A stretch of DNA of 64,000 bases from NCBI GenBank assembly GCA_963712815.1, contig CAVQJL010000010.1, positions 124,001 to 188,000 of the forward strand, written 5' to 3'. The notes beneath the pieces are model-generated. The model saw nothing but the letters and a program-made list of their open reading frames with translations, was not told the DNA's origin and made no database searches. Origin of the DNA: RPQJ01 sp963712815. GTDB lineage: Bacteria > Pseudomonadota > Gammaproteobacteria > Steroidobacterales > Steroidobacteraceae. Shown here one piece after another: positions 1 through 9,607 of this stretch (within the stretch, counting starts at the first letter, position 1; the number at the start of each line of letters is the position of its first letter). The position numbers were made by a program, and so were the translations under genes.

Positions 1-245
1 GCGCCCTCGACCATCTCGTTGCTGATGCCGGTGAAGGCTTCGATGGTCGGCGGGATGCGCACGCCCGGGTTGACGAGGCTGCTCCACGACTCGACGACCT
101 CGCCGCCGTCGAGCAGCACGATGCCGACTTCGGTGACCCGGTGGTGGACGGCCATGCCACCCGTGGTCTCGAGGTCGACGCAGGCGACGGGGCCGCGCAG
201 CGCGGGCGCGCTGAGCGGGACATCGAGCGGCGTCCGGACAGGCAC
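1..245 (-). CDS. DnaQ-like 3'-5' exonuclease domain protein (C-terminus cut by window edge)
   Basis: Only the first ~81 residues are present, because the gene runs off the left edge. The visible part holds the ExoI motif of DEDD exonucleases (VDLETTG, with the catalytic Asp and Glu), then TEVGIV and a segment ending FTGIS..MV, as in the epsilon-subunit family. A proline- and leucine-rich leader of about 20 residues precedes the domain. The likely start is GTG at 245, five bases after the aguB stop, so the two are probably co-transcribed. Whether it is a stand-alone exonuclease, a true DNA polymerase III epsilon subunit or a fusion (for example to a UvrC-type nuclease) cannot be told from this fragment. 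Confidence 0.8.
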   Translation of the reverse strand, partial: MPVRTPLDVPLSAPALRGPVACVDLETTGGMAVHHRVTEVGIVLLDGGEVVESWSSLVNPGVRIPPTIEAFTGISNEMVEG

Positions 246-250
246 GGGCG

Positions 251-1124
251 TCAGAGTTCGCCCGACCCGTCGAGCGTCAGCAGCGGCGCGTAGAGCTCCG
301 GGCGACGGTCGCGGAACACGCCCCACGCGTGGCGCTGAGCGCGCGCGGCGTCGAGGTCGAAGGTTGCCGTGACGACGGTCTCGCTGGCGCGATCCGCCTC
401 GACGACCTTCTCGCCAGTGGGTCCGGCGATGAACGAGGAGCCGTAGAAGGTCATTTCGTACTTCTCACCGCGCTCGACGCCCACCCGGTTCGAGGCCACC
501 AGCGGCATGAGGTTCGCAGCCGCGTGGCCCTGCATGCAGCGCTGCCAGTGGTCGCGCGAGTCGATGCTCGAATCGTGCGGCTCGGAGCCGATCGCCGTCG
601 GGTAGAGCAGCACCTCTGCCCCCATCAGCGCCATGCAGCGCGCCGCCTCCGGGAACCACTGGTCCCAGCAGATGCCGACGCCGATCACGCCGTAGCGCGT
701 GGGCCAGACGCGGAACCCGGTGTCGCCGGGGGAGAAGTAGTACTTCTCGTGGTAGCCCGGCCCCTCCGGGATGTGCGACTTGCGGTAGATGCCGAGCAGG
801 CCGCCGTCCGCGTCGATCATGGCGAGCGAGTTGAAGTAGGCGTTGTTGGCGCGCTCGAAGAAGCTGAACGGCAGCACCACGCCGAGCTCGCGCGCGAGCC
901 CCTGGAAGCGCTCGAGCACCGGGTTGCCCGCTACCGGACGGGCCAGCTCGAAGTGACTCGCGAGGTGGTCCTTGCAGAAGTACGGGGTCTCGAAAAGTTC
1001 CTGCAGGAGAACCACTTGCGCGCCCCGCCCCGCCGCCTCGCGCACCAGGCGTCTCGGCCCGGTCGAGGTTCGCGGCGGCGTCGGGCGAGCAGGCGAACTG
1101 GGTCGCGGCGAGCGTCACTTTCAT
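251..1124 (-). CDS. aguB: N-carbamoylputrescine amidase, one frameshift
   Basis: This nitrilase-superfamily amidase hydrolyses N-carbamoylputrescine to putrescine, CO2 and ammonia, the last step of the agmatine route. The N-terminus begins MKVTLAATQFACSPD at ATG 1124. It then needs a frame change near 1047-1050, where one extra base follows the codons for DRAE, to continue as LVREAAGRGAQVVLLQELFETPYF. The catalytic Glu (LLQELFETPYF), Lys (YRKSHIPEGPGY) and Cys (GVGICWDQWFPEAARCMAL) of the nitrilase triad are all present. The reconstructed length of ~290 residues is normal for AguB. It fits with the nearby putrescine aminotransferase and aldehyde dehydrogenase. The agmatine deiminase gene (aguA) is not in the window. 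The frameshift is probably a sequencing insertion. Confidence 0.9.
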
Positions 1125-1315
1125 CGCACGGCCTCGGTTGGCGGGCGGGCGGGGGCGTTGAAGTGTACCGGCCCTGCGAGGCGCGGCAACTGGCGCCGGG
1201 CTCGGAATAAGTCAAGAATAGTAGCGCGGAATGGCTGCTTCCGGGTTGGGGGTGGGACGAGGAATGGCCATCGACGGATCGATACGAACCCACGTCCGCC
1301 AAAGGAGTCGAACTC

Positions 1316-2381
1316 ATGTCGGACAATCTTCTCGCGGGCTTCAGCGGCCTGCTCACGCCGGAGCTTGATCGGCAAGGCAGCATCGCTGCTGGGCGACTCG
1401 GAGCCTGCGGTTTCGAAGGGCATGGGCGCGGTGTTCCCCGTGCTGCTCGGCAGCCTCGCGAACCGCGCGAGCGACCCGGCCTTCGCCTCTACGCTGTTCA
1501 ACCTCGTCCGCGACCCGGCCAACGACGGCAGCCTGCTCGGCGACGTCGCCGGCCTGCTCTCACCCGGCGCGGCGCCCGCCCCGATGACGGCGCTGGGCGG
1601 CAAGCTTCTCTCCACGCTGTTCGGCAACAACCTCGGCAGCCTCGGGGGCTCGCTCGCGGGCTACTCCGGCGTCAAGCCGTCGTCGGCTTCGTCCATGCTC
1701 AGCTTTGCCGCACCGCTGGTGCTGTCCATGCTCGGCAAGGCCGTTAAGAGCGGCAACCTCAACGTCGGTTCGCTCGTCAGCCTGCTCACCGGCCAGAAAA
1801 GCGCCTTTGCCGCAGCGCTGCCGGGCCCGCTGTCGCGCCTCGAGAGCTTCATCGCGAGCCCGGCTGCGCCGAGCTATGCGGCGCCTCCGCCACCGCCGGC
1901 CCCGAAATCCTCGATCTGGCGCTGGCTGCTGCCGCTGCTCATCGTGGTCGGCCTGCTGTGGATGCTGTCGCGGTGCATGGGCGGCAGGGATGAAACGACG
2001 ACGATTGCTCCGGCGCCGACGCCAATGGTCGAGCCGGCTCCCGTCGCTGAGCCCGCCCCAGCTGCGCTGCCGCTCGCTAATTTCTACTTCGAGGTGGACC
2101 AGTCCGAGCTGCCGGTAGCGCGTGAGGGCTCGCTCGAATCCGTGATCGAATACCTCATGGCGAACCCGACCGCAGTGGCGACCGTTTCCGGCTTCCACGA
2201 TCCGACCGGCGACGCGGCCCGCAACGAGGAACTCGCCAGGAACCGTGCGATGACCGTGCGCGACGCCATGATGGCGGCCGGCGTGCCCGAGGCGCAGATC
2301 GACATGGTCAAGCCGGTCGTGACGACCGGCGGCGGCGACCTCGCCGAGGCGCGCCGAGTCGAGGTGGCGATCCGTCCCTGA
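1316..2381 (+). CDS. DUF937-OmpA fusion membrane protein, one frameshift
   Basis: The reading starts at ATG 1316 (MSDNLLAGFSGLLTPEL) and must change frame near 1366, where one extra base precedes IGKAASLLGDSEPAVSKGM. The joined N-terminal ~170 residues form a DUF937-type glycine/leucine-rich helical domain, repeating short LLG/SLG patterns. A proline-rich linker (PPPPPAPKS) and one transmembrane helix (WLLPLLIVVGLLWML) follow. After a Pro/Ala-rich spacer comes a periplasmic OmpA-like peptidoglycan-binding domain (NFYFEVDQSELP, then SGFHDPTGD, then ARNRAMTVRDAM). The role is probably envelope anchoring to peptidoglycan; the partner of the DUF937 part is unknown. A strong terminator follows. 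Confidence 0.8.
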
Positions 2382-2403
2382 CCCCGGAGCCTGAGCTTGG
2401 ATC

Positions 2404-2435
2404 GCACGGGGCCCCTCGCGGGCCCCGTGCTTTTT
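2404..2435 (+). terminator. Rho-independent terminator after the DUF937-OmpA gene
   Basis: A GC-rich inverted repeat (GCACGGGGCCC / GGGCCCCGTGC arms around a short loop) is followed directly by TTTTT. It lies 22 bases after the stop codon at 2381, between convergent genes. Confidence 0.85.
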
Positions 2436-2487
2436 CCGGCGAGCCAGGAATCAGCGCCGCGGCCTCCAGCGTGCGACGCCGGCAATT

Positions 2488-3673
2488 TCAGCCGAGCAGC
2501 CGCGCGACGTGCCGCGCGATCATCAGCTCCTCGTCCGTCGGCACCACCCACGCGGAGACCCGGCTGCCCGTCGTGCTGATGCGGGGTCCGTGGCGCGCGT
2601 TGGCCTCGTCGTCGAGCTCGAGGCCGAGCCAGGCGGCATCGCGGCAGATGCGCCGGCGGACCTCGGCCTGGTTCTCGCCGATGCCGGCGGTGAACACCAC
2701 CGCGTCGAGACCGCCGAGCGCCGCCGCCAGCGAACCGAGCTCGCGCCGGGCCCGATAGCAGAACACCTCGACCGCAAGCCGCGCGGCGGGCGCCTCGCTC
2801 GCCAGCAACTCGCGCATGTCGCTCGAGAGGCCGGACATCCCGAGCAGGCCCGACTCGTGGTAGAGCAGCCGCTCGACGTCGCGCACGCCGAATTGCAGCT
2901 CGTCCATCAGGAACAGCAGCACGCCGGGATCGAGCGAGCCGCTGCGCGTGCCCATCGGCAGGCCTTCGACCGCGGTGAAGCCCATCGTCGTCGCCGACGC
3001 TGTGCCCGCCGTCGCATCGCGCACATGCTCGCGCCGTTGCCGAGGTGGAAGACCACCGTGCGCCCCGCGGCGGCGCGCGCATCGAGCGCGGGCAGGACCG
3101 AGGCGACGTATTCGTAGGACAGGCCGTGGAAGCCGTAGCGGCGCACCCCGGACTCCGCAAAGCGCGGCGGCAGCGCAAAGAGCTGCGCCACCTCGGGGAT
3201 GCTGCGGTGAAACGCCGTATCGAAGCAGGCGATCTCCGGCACCCCCGGCAACCGCTCGAGCATCAGCCGGATCGCCGCGAGGTTGTGCGGCTGGTGCAGC
3301 GGTGCGAGCGGCACGTATCGATCGAGGCGCGCGAGGATGGCCGCGTCCACCCGCGTGGGCGCCATGAACTCGAGCCCGCCGTGCACGACGCGGTGCCCGA
3401 CGCCGACGATCGTCTCGCCGTGGAGCTCGGCCCGCAGGAAGTCGAGCAGGATGCCGAGCGCATCGGCGTGGCTCATGGACCCCGCGGACAGCTCCCGATC
3501 GACGATCGACGTCCGCGCCGCGCTTCGCGGCGAGCCGCGGCGCGGTGCCGAGTCCGGACGACCTGGCCGCGCAGTTCGCGGTCGAGCCCGTCCGCGTCGC
3601 GGCGGAACGTGCAGAACTTGATGCTCGACGAGCCGGCGTTCAGGACGACGATCGCGTCGCCGCCTGCGTTCAC
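2488..3673 (-). CDS. ackA: Acetate kinase, several frameshifts
   Basis: AckA makes acetate (or propionate) and ATP from the acyl-phosphate and ADP. The start is GTG 3673, overlapping the upstream pta stop as GTGA. The ASKHA signature VVLNAGSSSIKF is near the start. Further conserved blocks are VGHRVVHGG, DTAFHRSIPE, RRYGFHGLSYEYV, VFHLGNGASMCAM, TTMGFTAVEGLPMGTR and VFTAGIGEN. These blocks lie in different frames: changes are needed near 3555, 3530, 3016 and 3003, mostly explained by single extra bases. The reconstructed ~394 residues match the family. Because every conserved block survives, sequencing insertions are likelier than a dead gene, but the coding sequence as written is broken. Confidence 0.88.
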
Positions 3674-5069
3674 GCCACCGCCTTGGGCGCCGCCGCGCGC
3701 TTCGCGTGCGCCAGCAGCTTGGCGACCGCAGCCGAGCCGATGCGCATGCGCACGTTGTCGGCGCGGCTCGTGAGGACCACCGGCACCCGCGCGCCGAGCA
3801 CCACGCCCGCGCTGTCGGCGCCGGCGAAGTACTGCAGCTGCTTGGCGAGCATGTTGCCGGACTCGATGTTCGGCACCATCAGGATGTCGGCGTGGCCGGC
3901 GACCGACCGAGCGGATGCTCTTGGTCCGCGCCGCGTGCTCGCTGATCGCGTTGTCGAACGCGAGCGGCCCGTCGAGGATGCCGCCCTCGATCTGCCCGCG
4001 GTCCGCCATCTTGCACAGCGCCGCGGCGTCGAGCGTCGAGCGGATGTTCGGGTTGACGGTCTCCACGGCCGAGAGGATCGCCACCTTCGGCATGGGGATG
4101 CCGAGCACGTGCGCGAGGTCGATCGCGTTGCGCACGATGTCGGCCTTCTCGGCCAGCGTCGGCTCGATGTTGATCGCGGCGTCGGTGACCAGCAGGATCC
4201 GGTCGTAGGCGGGCACGTCCATCACGAAGACGTGGCTGACGCGCCGCTCGGTGCGCAGCCCGGACTGCGCGGCCACGATCTGCGCCGAGCAACTCGTCGG
4301 TGTGCAGGCTGCCCTTCATCAGCATCTCGACCTCGCCCGTCGCGCGCGAGCGCCGCCGCCGCCGCGGCCGAGGCGTGGCTGTGCTCGGTCGCGACGATGC
4401 GGATGCCGGCGAGGTCCGCGCTGTTCGCCTGCGCCACCGCGCGGATGCGCGCCGGCGGGCCCGACCAGCACCGGCACGATCAGCCCGCGGCGGGCCGCCT
4501 CGAGCGCGCCGAGCAGCGAGTCGCGGTCGCACGGATGCGCCACCGCGCAGGGGACGGGCTCGAGCGGGCCGCACTGGCGCAGCAGGCGCGCGAACACGTC
4601 GTTGCGCCGCAGGATGATCTCGGGGGTGGCGATGTCGGAGTAGGCGATCGCGGGTGCGCGGCGCCTCGACTACCACGGTGCCCGAGACGACGCGGCGCTC
4701 GCCGACGCGCGCATCGCATTCGAACACCACATGCCCGGTCTCAGGGTGCTTCTCGCGCACGGTCACCGAGGCCGCCAGCTCCTCGCCGACCCGCACCTGG
4801 CCCGAGTAATCGAGCCGTGTCGCGACGATCCGCGTGCCCGGACCCGGCAGGCGCCGCTCGAGCAGCCCGGAAATGACCGCGCTCACGCCCACCGCATCGA
4901 CCGCGAGCAGCGCGTCCGGCATGCGGCCACCGTCCTCGAGGTGGAAGGGCTCGACGTCGCCCGAGACGAGCACCAGCGCCTCGATCTCGGTCTGGGTCAG
5001 CGCGCGCCGTGCGCTCGCGGACGCTCCGATCGCGAGCTCGTCGAACGTGACGTTGCAGTAGTCGCTCAT
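3670..5069 (-). CDS. pta: MaoC-like hydratase / phosphate acyltransferase fusion, several frameshifts
   Basis: The N-terminal ~140 residues, from ATG 5069 (MSDYCNVTFDELAIG), resemble a MaoC/hot-dog hydratase domain. The rest is a phosphate acetyl/butyryltransferase domain, with blocks RNDVFARLLRQCGPLEPV, ATGEVEMLMKGSLHTDELL, RRVSHVFVMDVPAYDR, ILLVTDAAINIEPTL, ADIVRNAIDLAHVLG, VPNIESGNMLAKQL and the C-terminal SRADNVRMRIGSAAVAKLLA. The order matches known bifunctional enoyl-CoA hydratase/phosphate acetyltransferases of ~465 residues. Frame changes are needed near 4660, 4440, 4345, 4265 and 3905. It overlaps ackA by GTGA and the aldehyde dehydrogenase by ATGA, so the three form one operon converting acyl-CoA to acyl-phosphate to acid plus ATP. 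Substrate chain length is not determined. Confidence 0.85.
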
Positions 5070-6561
5070 GACAGGTCGATCCACGTGGTCTTGAGCTCCG
5101 TGTACTTGTCGAAGGCGTGCAGCGACTTGTCGCGGCCCGTGCCGGACTGCTTGAAGCCGCCGAACGGCACCGTGATGTCGTCGGCGTCGTAGCAGTTGAC
5201 GTACACGACGCCGGCGCGCAGCGCCCGCGCGATGCGGTGCGCGCGGGTCACGTCGCGCGTCCACACGGCGGCGGCGAGGCCGTAGATGACGGAGTTGCCG
5301 ACGCGCACGGCCTCCTCGGCATCGCGCACCGTGATCGCCGCCAGGACGGGCCCGAAGATCTCCTCGCGGGCGATGGTCATGCGGGGCTCGACTCCGTCGA
5401 AGACCGTGGGCTCGACGTAGCAGCCGCCGGTGTCCTCGCGCGTGCGACTTCCGCCCGCGAGCAAGGTCGCCCCCTCCTCGCGCCCGGACTCGATGTAGCC
5501 GAGCACCGTCTTCATCTGCGCCTCGTCCACGATCGCGCCGAGCCTGGTCGCCGGATCGAGCGGATCGCCGGGCGGCATGCCGCGCCCCGCGGCCACCACC
5601 TTCTCGAGCACGGCCTCGCGCACCGGTTCCTCCACGATCAGCCGCGACCCGGCGGAGCACATCTCGCCCTGGTTGAAGAAGATCGCCGAGGCCGCCGCCG
5701 CCGCCGCCCGGTCGAGGTCGGGGCAGTCGGCGAGGATGATGTTGGGCGACTTGCCGCCGCACTCGAGCCACACGCGCTTCATGTTCGACTGCCCGGCGTA
5801 CTCGAGCATGCGCTTGCCCGTGCGCGTCGATCCGGTGAAGCCGATGCAGTCCACGTCCATGTGCAGCGCGAGCGCCTGCCCCGCCGTGTGGCCGAATCCC
5901 GGCAGCACGTTGAAGACGCCGTCGGGAATGCCGGCCTCGGCTGCGAGCGCGGCGAGCCGGATCGCGCTGAGCGGCGACTTCTCCGAGGGCTTCAGGATGA
6001 ACGAGTTGCCGGCCGCGAGCGCCGGCCCGATCTTCCAGGCCGCCATGATGAGCGGGAAGTTCCACGGCACGATCGCACCGACCACGCCGACGGGCTCGCG
6101 CGTCACGAGCGCGAGCGCATCGGGCCCGGTGGGCGCGACCTCGTCGTACAGCTTGTCTATCGCCTCGGCGTACCAGGCGATGCAGCGGGCCGTGGCAGGG
6201 ATGTCCACTGCGAGGCTGTCGGAGATCGGCTTGCCCATGTCGAGCGTCTCGAGCAGCGCGAGTTCCTCGCCGTGCCGGAGGACGAGCTCTGCGAAGCGCA
6301 GCAGCACCCGCTTGCGCTCGCGCGGGGGCTGCCGCCACCAACTGCCGGAGTCGAACGCGCGTCGCGCCGCTGCGACGGCAAGATCCACGTCGGCCGACAT
6401 CGGTGCGAGGCCACCTGCGCCAGCAGGCGACCGTCGATCGGGCTCACGCAGTCGAAGGTCTCGCCCGAGGCGGCCGCCACGTAGCGACCGTCGATGAAGG
6501 CCTTCGACTCGATGGGGAGGGAACGGGCACGCGCGTGCCAGTCGATGGACGGATTGGGCAT
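5066..6561 (-). CDS. puuC: NAD(P)-dependent aldehyde dehydrogenase of polyamine degradation, one frameshift
   Basis: This aldehyde dehydrogenase of ~498 residues resembles PuuC/KauB. It probably oxidises 4-aminobutanal or its gamma-glutamyl form to the acid. The start is ATG 6561 (MPNPSIDWHARARSLP). A frame change near 6405 joins the N-terminal segment FIDGRYVAAASGETFDCVSP to SADVDLAVAAARRAFDSGSWW. The catalytic Glu lies in WLECGGKSPNII and the nucleophilic Cys in FFNQGEMCSAGSRL; the FTGSTRTGK cofactor motif and VPFGGFKQSGTGRDKS C-terminal motif are present. It sits between the PuuR-like regulator and pta, and its stop overlaps the pta start. The polyamine assignment rests on this context as well as sequence. 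Confidence 0.85.
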
Positions 6562-6571
6562 GGGCGGGCTC

Positions 6572-7129
6572 TCAGAAGGTCGGGGGCGTGCTCGCGGAAA
6601 TGATCTCGCAGGGCTCGGAGCCGGTGTTGCGGAAGCGATGCGGGATCGCGCTCGTGAAATAGTACGCATCGCCGGGACCGAGCACCCGGCTCTCGCCGCC
6701 GATCGTGAGCTCGATGCGGCCGCGCACCACCACGCCGCCCTCCTCGCCCTCGTGGCGCAGCATGTCGGCCCCGGTGTCCGCGCCCGGCGCATAGCGCTCT
6801 TGCATGACGGACAGCGCGCGATTGGGGCGGCGCGCCGCCACCAGCCGCAGCGAGACCGACCGGTCGCCCAGATCGGTGAGCTCGTCGCCGCGGAAGAACA
6901 CCTGCGGGCTCGCCGAGAGGTCGAGCGTGAAGAATTCGGCAAGCGACATCGGGATGCCGTCGAGGACCTTCTTGAGCGAGCTCACGGAGGGGCTCACCCG
7001 GTTCTGCTCGATCAGCGAGATCAGGCCGTTGGTGACGCCGGCCCGCTTGGCGAGCTCACGCTGCGAGAGTCCGTAGAGGGTGCGTACGGCGCGCAGGTGG
7101 GCGCCGACGTCGAGAGTCAGGCTGGACAC
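6572..7129 (-). CDS. puuR: XRE-family regulator with cupin domain, PuuR-like
   Basis: An N-terminal helix-turn-helix (GLSQRELAKRAGVTNGLISLIEQNRVSPSV, about residues 21-50) is joined to a C-terminal cupin (GVVVRGRIELTIGGES, then GDAYYFTSAIPHRFRNT), ending ISASTPPTF as in the PuuR family. PuuR-type proteins repress putrescine catabolism and release DNA when putrescine binds. I chose GTG 7129 because it gives 185 residues and the N-terminal spacing to the HTH that I recall for E. coli PuuR. GTG 7150 is possible. A TTG at 7201 would place the start inside the divergent promoter. It is divergent from spuC and 10 bases upstream of puuC. Confidence 0.85.
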   Translation of the reverse strand: MSSLTLDVGAHLRAVRTLYGLSQRELAKRAGVTNGLISLIEQNRVSPSVSSLKKVLDGIPMSLAEFFTLDLSASPQVFFRGDELTDLGDRSVSLRLVAARRPNRALSVMQERYAPGADTGADMLRHEGEEGGVVVRGRIELTIGGESRVLGPGDAYYFTSAIPHRFRNTGSEPCEIISASTPPTF

Positions 7130-7185
7130 GGGGTGTTCAATATCCTGCACACAAGCCGCGTAAGTGAGCGAAGTTTCGGGCCGAT

Positions 7186-7214
7186 TTGAGGGGGGTGTCA
7201 ATTTTTCTTATCAT
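7186..7214 (+). promoter_or_regulatory. Candidate sigma-70-type promoter for spuC
   Basis: TTGAGG (7186-7191) and TATCAT (7209-7214) are separated by 17 bases, and the -10 box lies 31 bases before the spuC ATG. It sits in the gap between spuC and the divergent PuuR-like gene, the natural place for a PuuR operator. I saw no clear palindrome to call as that operator. Confidence 0.45.
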
Positions 7215-7245
7215 CCAAGCGATTCCATCCCCTGCGGACCTCCCC

Positions 7246-8581
7246 ATGCCAGCGCCAGCCCAAGTTCGACCGCCAGCAGCTCGAAGCCTTCTGGATGCCG
7301 TTCACGGCCAATCGGCAGTTCAAGGCCAACCCGCGGCTGCTGGCCCGGGCCTCCGGCATGCACTACTGGACGCCCGAGGGCCGCCAGATCCTCGACGGCG
7401 TGGCCGGACTGTGGTGCGTCAACGCGGGCCACGGCCGCGCGCGAGATCACCGAGGCCGTCGAGCCAGCAGATCGCCGAGATGGACTACGCGCCGCCCTTC
7501 CAGATGGGGCATCCGGCCGCCTTCGAACTCGCCAACGAGATCGTCGGCTGGCTGCCCGAGGGCCTCGACCACGTGTTCTTCACCAACTCGGGCTCGGAGT
7601 CGGTCGACACCGCGCTCAAGATCGCGCTCGCCTACCACCGCGTGCGCGGCGAGGGCACGCGCACGCGCTTCATCGGCCGCGAGCGCGGCTACCACGGCGT
7701 GGGCTTCGGCGGCATCTCGGTCGGCGGCATGGTCAACAACCGCAAGTTCTTCGGCGCGCAGCTGCCGGGCGTGGACCACCTGCCGCACACGCACGACCTC
7801 GCGCACAACGCCTGGACGCGCGGCGAGCCCGCGCTGGGGCGCGCACCTCGCCGACGACCTCGAGCGCATCGTCGCGCTGCACGACGCGAGCAACATCGCC
7901 GCGGTGATCGTCGAGCCGGTGGCGGGCTCGACCGGCGTGCTGATCCCGCCGCAAGGGCTACCTGCAGCGCCTGCGCGAGATCTGCACGAAGCACGGCATC
8001 CTGCTGATCTTCGACGAGGTCATCACGGGCTTCGGCCGGCTGGGCTCGCCGTTCGCCGCAGAGCACTTCGGCGTCACGCCCGACATGATCACGATGGCCA
8101 AGGGACTCACCAACGGCGCCGTGCCGATGGGCGCCGTGGCCGCGAGCCGCCCGATCTACGAGGCCTTCATGCACGGGCCCGAGGGCGCGATCGAGCTGTT
8201 CCACGGATACACCTACTCGGCTCACCCGGTGGCCTGCGCGGCCGGGCTCGCCACGCAGCAGATCTACCGCAGCGAGGGGCTGCTCACGCGCGCGCGCGAG
8301 ATCGCCGACTACTGGGCCGAAGCGCTGCACTCGCTCAAGGGGCTGCCGCACGTGATCGACCTGCGCAACCTCGGCCTCATCGGCGCGATCGAGCTCGAGC
8401 CCATCCCCGGCAGGCCGGGCGCGCGCGGCTTCGACGCGTTCGTGCGCGCGTTCGAGAAGGGCGCGCTGGTGCGCGTCGACCGGGCGACATCATCGCGCTG
8501 TCGCCGCCGCTGATCATCGAGCGCACGCACGTCGACGAGCTGTTCGGCACGCTGGCCGAGGTGCTCAGGGCCGTCGACTAG
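7246..8581 (+). CDS. spuC: Omega-amino acid/putrescine:pyruvate aminotransferase, several frameshifts
   Basis: This class III PLP-dependent aminotransferase of ~444 residues resembles SpuC-type putrescine or beta-alanine:pyruvate aminotransferases. The conserved blocks are KFDRQQLEAFWMPFTANRQF, GMHYWTPEGRQILDGVAGLW, VFFTNSGSESVDTALKIAL, GRERGYHGVGFGG, LIFDEVITGFGRLGS and MITMAKGLTNGAVPMGAV, whose Lys forms the PLP Schiff base, then HGYTYSAHPVACAAGL. Frame changes are needed near 7260, 7445, 7465, 7845, 7950 and 8480, nearly all explained by one extra base. The likely role is putrescine to 4-aminobutanal, feeding the adjacent aldehyde dehydrogenase. The ATG at 7246 is the only plausible start before the first conserved block. 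Confidence 0.85.
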
Positions 8582-8607
8582 CGTCGCGGACCCTTCCCCA
8601 GCGAAAA

Positions 8608-8640
8608 CGCCCGGCCCCCTCGCGGGGACCGGGCGTCTTT
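8608..8640 (+). terminator. Bidirectional terminator between spuC and the porin gene
   Basis: The inverted repeat CGCCCGG...CCGGGCG, with GGGG/CCCC inner arms, is followed by TCTTT on the plus strand and preceded by AAAA, which reads as TTTT on the minus strand. It therefore suits both convergent genes. Confidence 0.8.
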
Positions 8641-8664
8641 GTCAGCCGAAGTCGATGCCGGCGA

Positions 8665-9372
8665 TTATTCGTCGCCGCCCCACGGGAACGTGGTGGACAC
8701 GGAGAAGATCACGACGCCTTCGCTGCTGCCGATGTCGTCCGGCGTGCCGTCCAGCGTCTCGAGGTCGCTGCCGTCAGCGTACTTCAGACCGAGGTCGAAG
8801 TTGCCGAGCGCGTAGGTCACGCCGACCGACCAGTCGAAGTAGTTGTCCTGGCCGTAGGCCGCCTCGATGCCGTCGCCGGTGCTGTAGCCGAGGTGCGCCT
8901 CGAGGCCGAAATTGGCCGGCAGCTCGTACGCAGCGTTGCCCTCGAGGTACCACGCCTGCTCCGAGTAATTGGCGAAGTCGCTCGAGTACCAGAGCTTGGC
9001 CTCGAACCACTCGTAGCCGACGCCGGCATAGATCTCGGGGTAGTCGAGATCGTCGGCACCCGGATACCAGTAGTAGTTGAAGCCGACGTCCCAGGTGACG
9101 ACGTCGCCGCCGCTGAAGCCGGCGTAGAGATCGACTTCGATGTCTTCGTCGCAGCAGTTGCCGAAGTCGACGTTGCTGGCCCACGCGCCGACGTAGAACC
9201 CGCTGTCGAGCGCCCAGTCGATGCTGCCCTGCAGCGCGGGATCCTGCCCGGTCTGCGTGATACCACGCCAGTTGTAGTCACTGACCGCCGTGACGGTGCC
9301 GGTGAGTTCGGCGTTTGCCGCCGAAGCCGTCGCCAGCAGGACGAACGCGGCCAAGCCCTGAGTCAATTTCAT
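8665..9372 (-). CDS. TorF-family putative outer-membrane porin
   Basis: The 235-residue secreted protein has a signal peptide (hydrophobic core LAAFVLLATASA, probable cleavage after ANA near residue 22). The mature part is rich in aromatic, Gly and Asp residues in alternating beta-strand style, starting GTVTAVSDYNWRGITQTG, as in the TorF/Gcw_chp porin family, and ends in Trp-Gly-Gly-Asp-Glu. The start is ATG 9372. It stands alone between a bidirectional terminator and a ~235-base upstream gap containing an AT-rich patch (near 9390-9420) likely to hold its promoter. The substrate is unknown. Confidence 0.85.
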   Translation of the reverse strand: MKLTQGLAAFVLLATASAANAELTGTVTAVSDYNWRGITQTGQDPALQGSIDWALDSGFYVGAWASNVDFGNCCDEDIEVDLYAGFSGGDVVTWDVGFNYYWYPGADDLDYPEIYAGVGYEWFEAKLWYSSDFANYSEQAWYLEGNAAYELPANFGLEAHLGYSTGDGIEAAYGQDNYFDWSVGVTYALGNFDLGLKYADGSDLETLDGTPDDIGSSEGVVIFSVSTTFPWGGDE

Positions 9373-9607
9373 GCTGCACCCCATAAGTTGCAAAAACACA
9401 ACAAATATAGCCTTGCCAATGGCGCGAGTGTATCAGACAGGACACACCTCTCGTCTGCCCGCCAGCGCGCCCCGGCCCATCATTGGGGATGGTCTGCAGG
9501 ATTCGTGCCAGCGAGGAATTTCCGCATTCAGGGACGTGGCCGCGGCATTTTGCACCGCGGCAGCGCAGGCTCGGATCCCGCATGCACCGACGTGGAACAG
9601 TCGCGGC

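Noticed and set aside
3879..6341. An 820-codon minus-strand open frame
   Set aside because: It is Arg/Ala-rich shadow sequence over puuC, joined to fragments of the MaoC-Pta fusion, caused by high GC and frameshifts.
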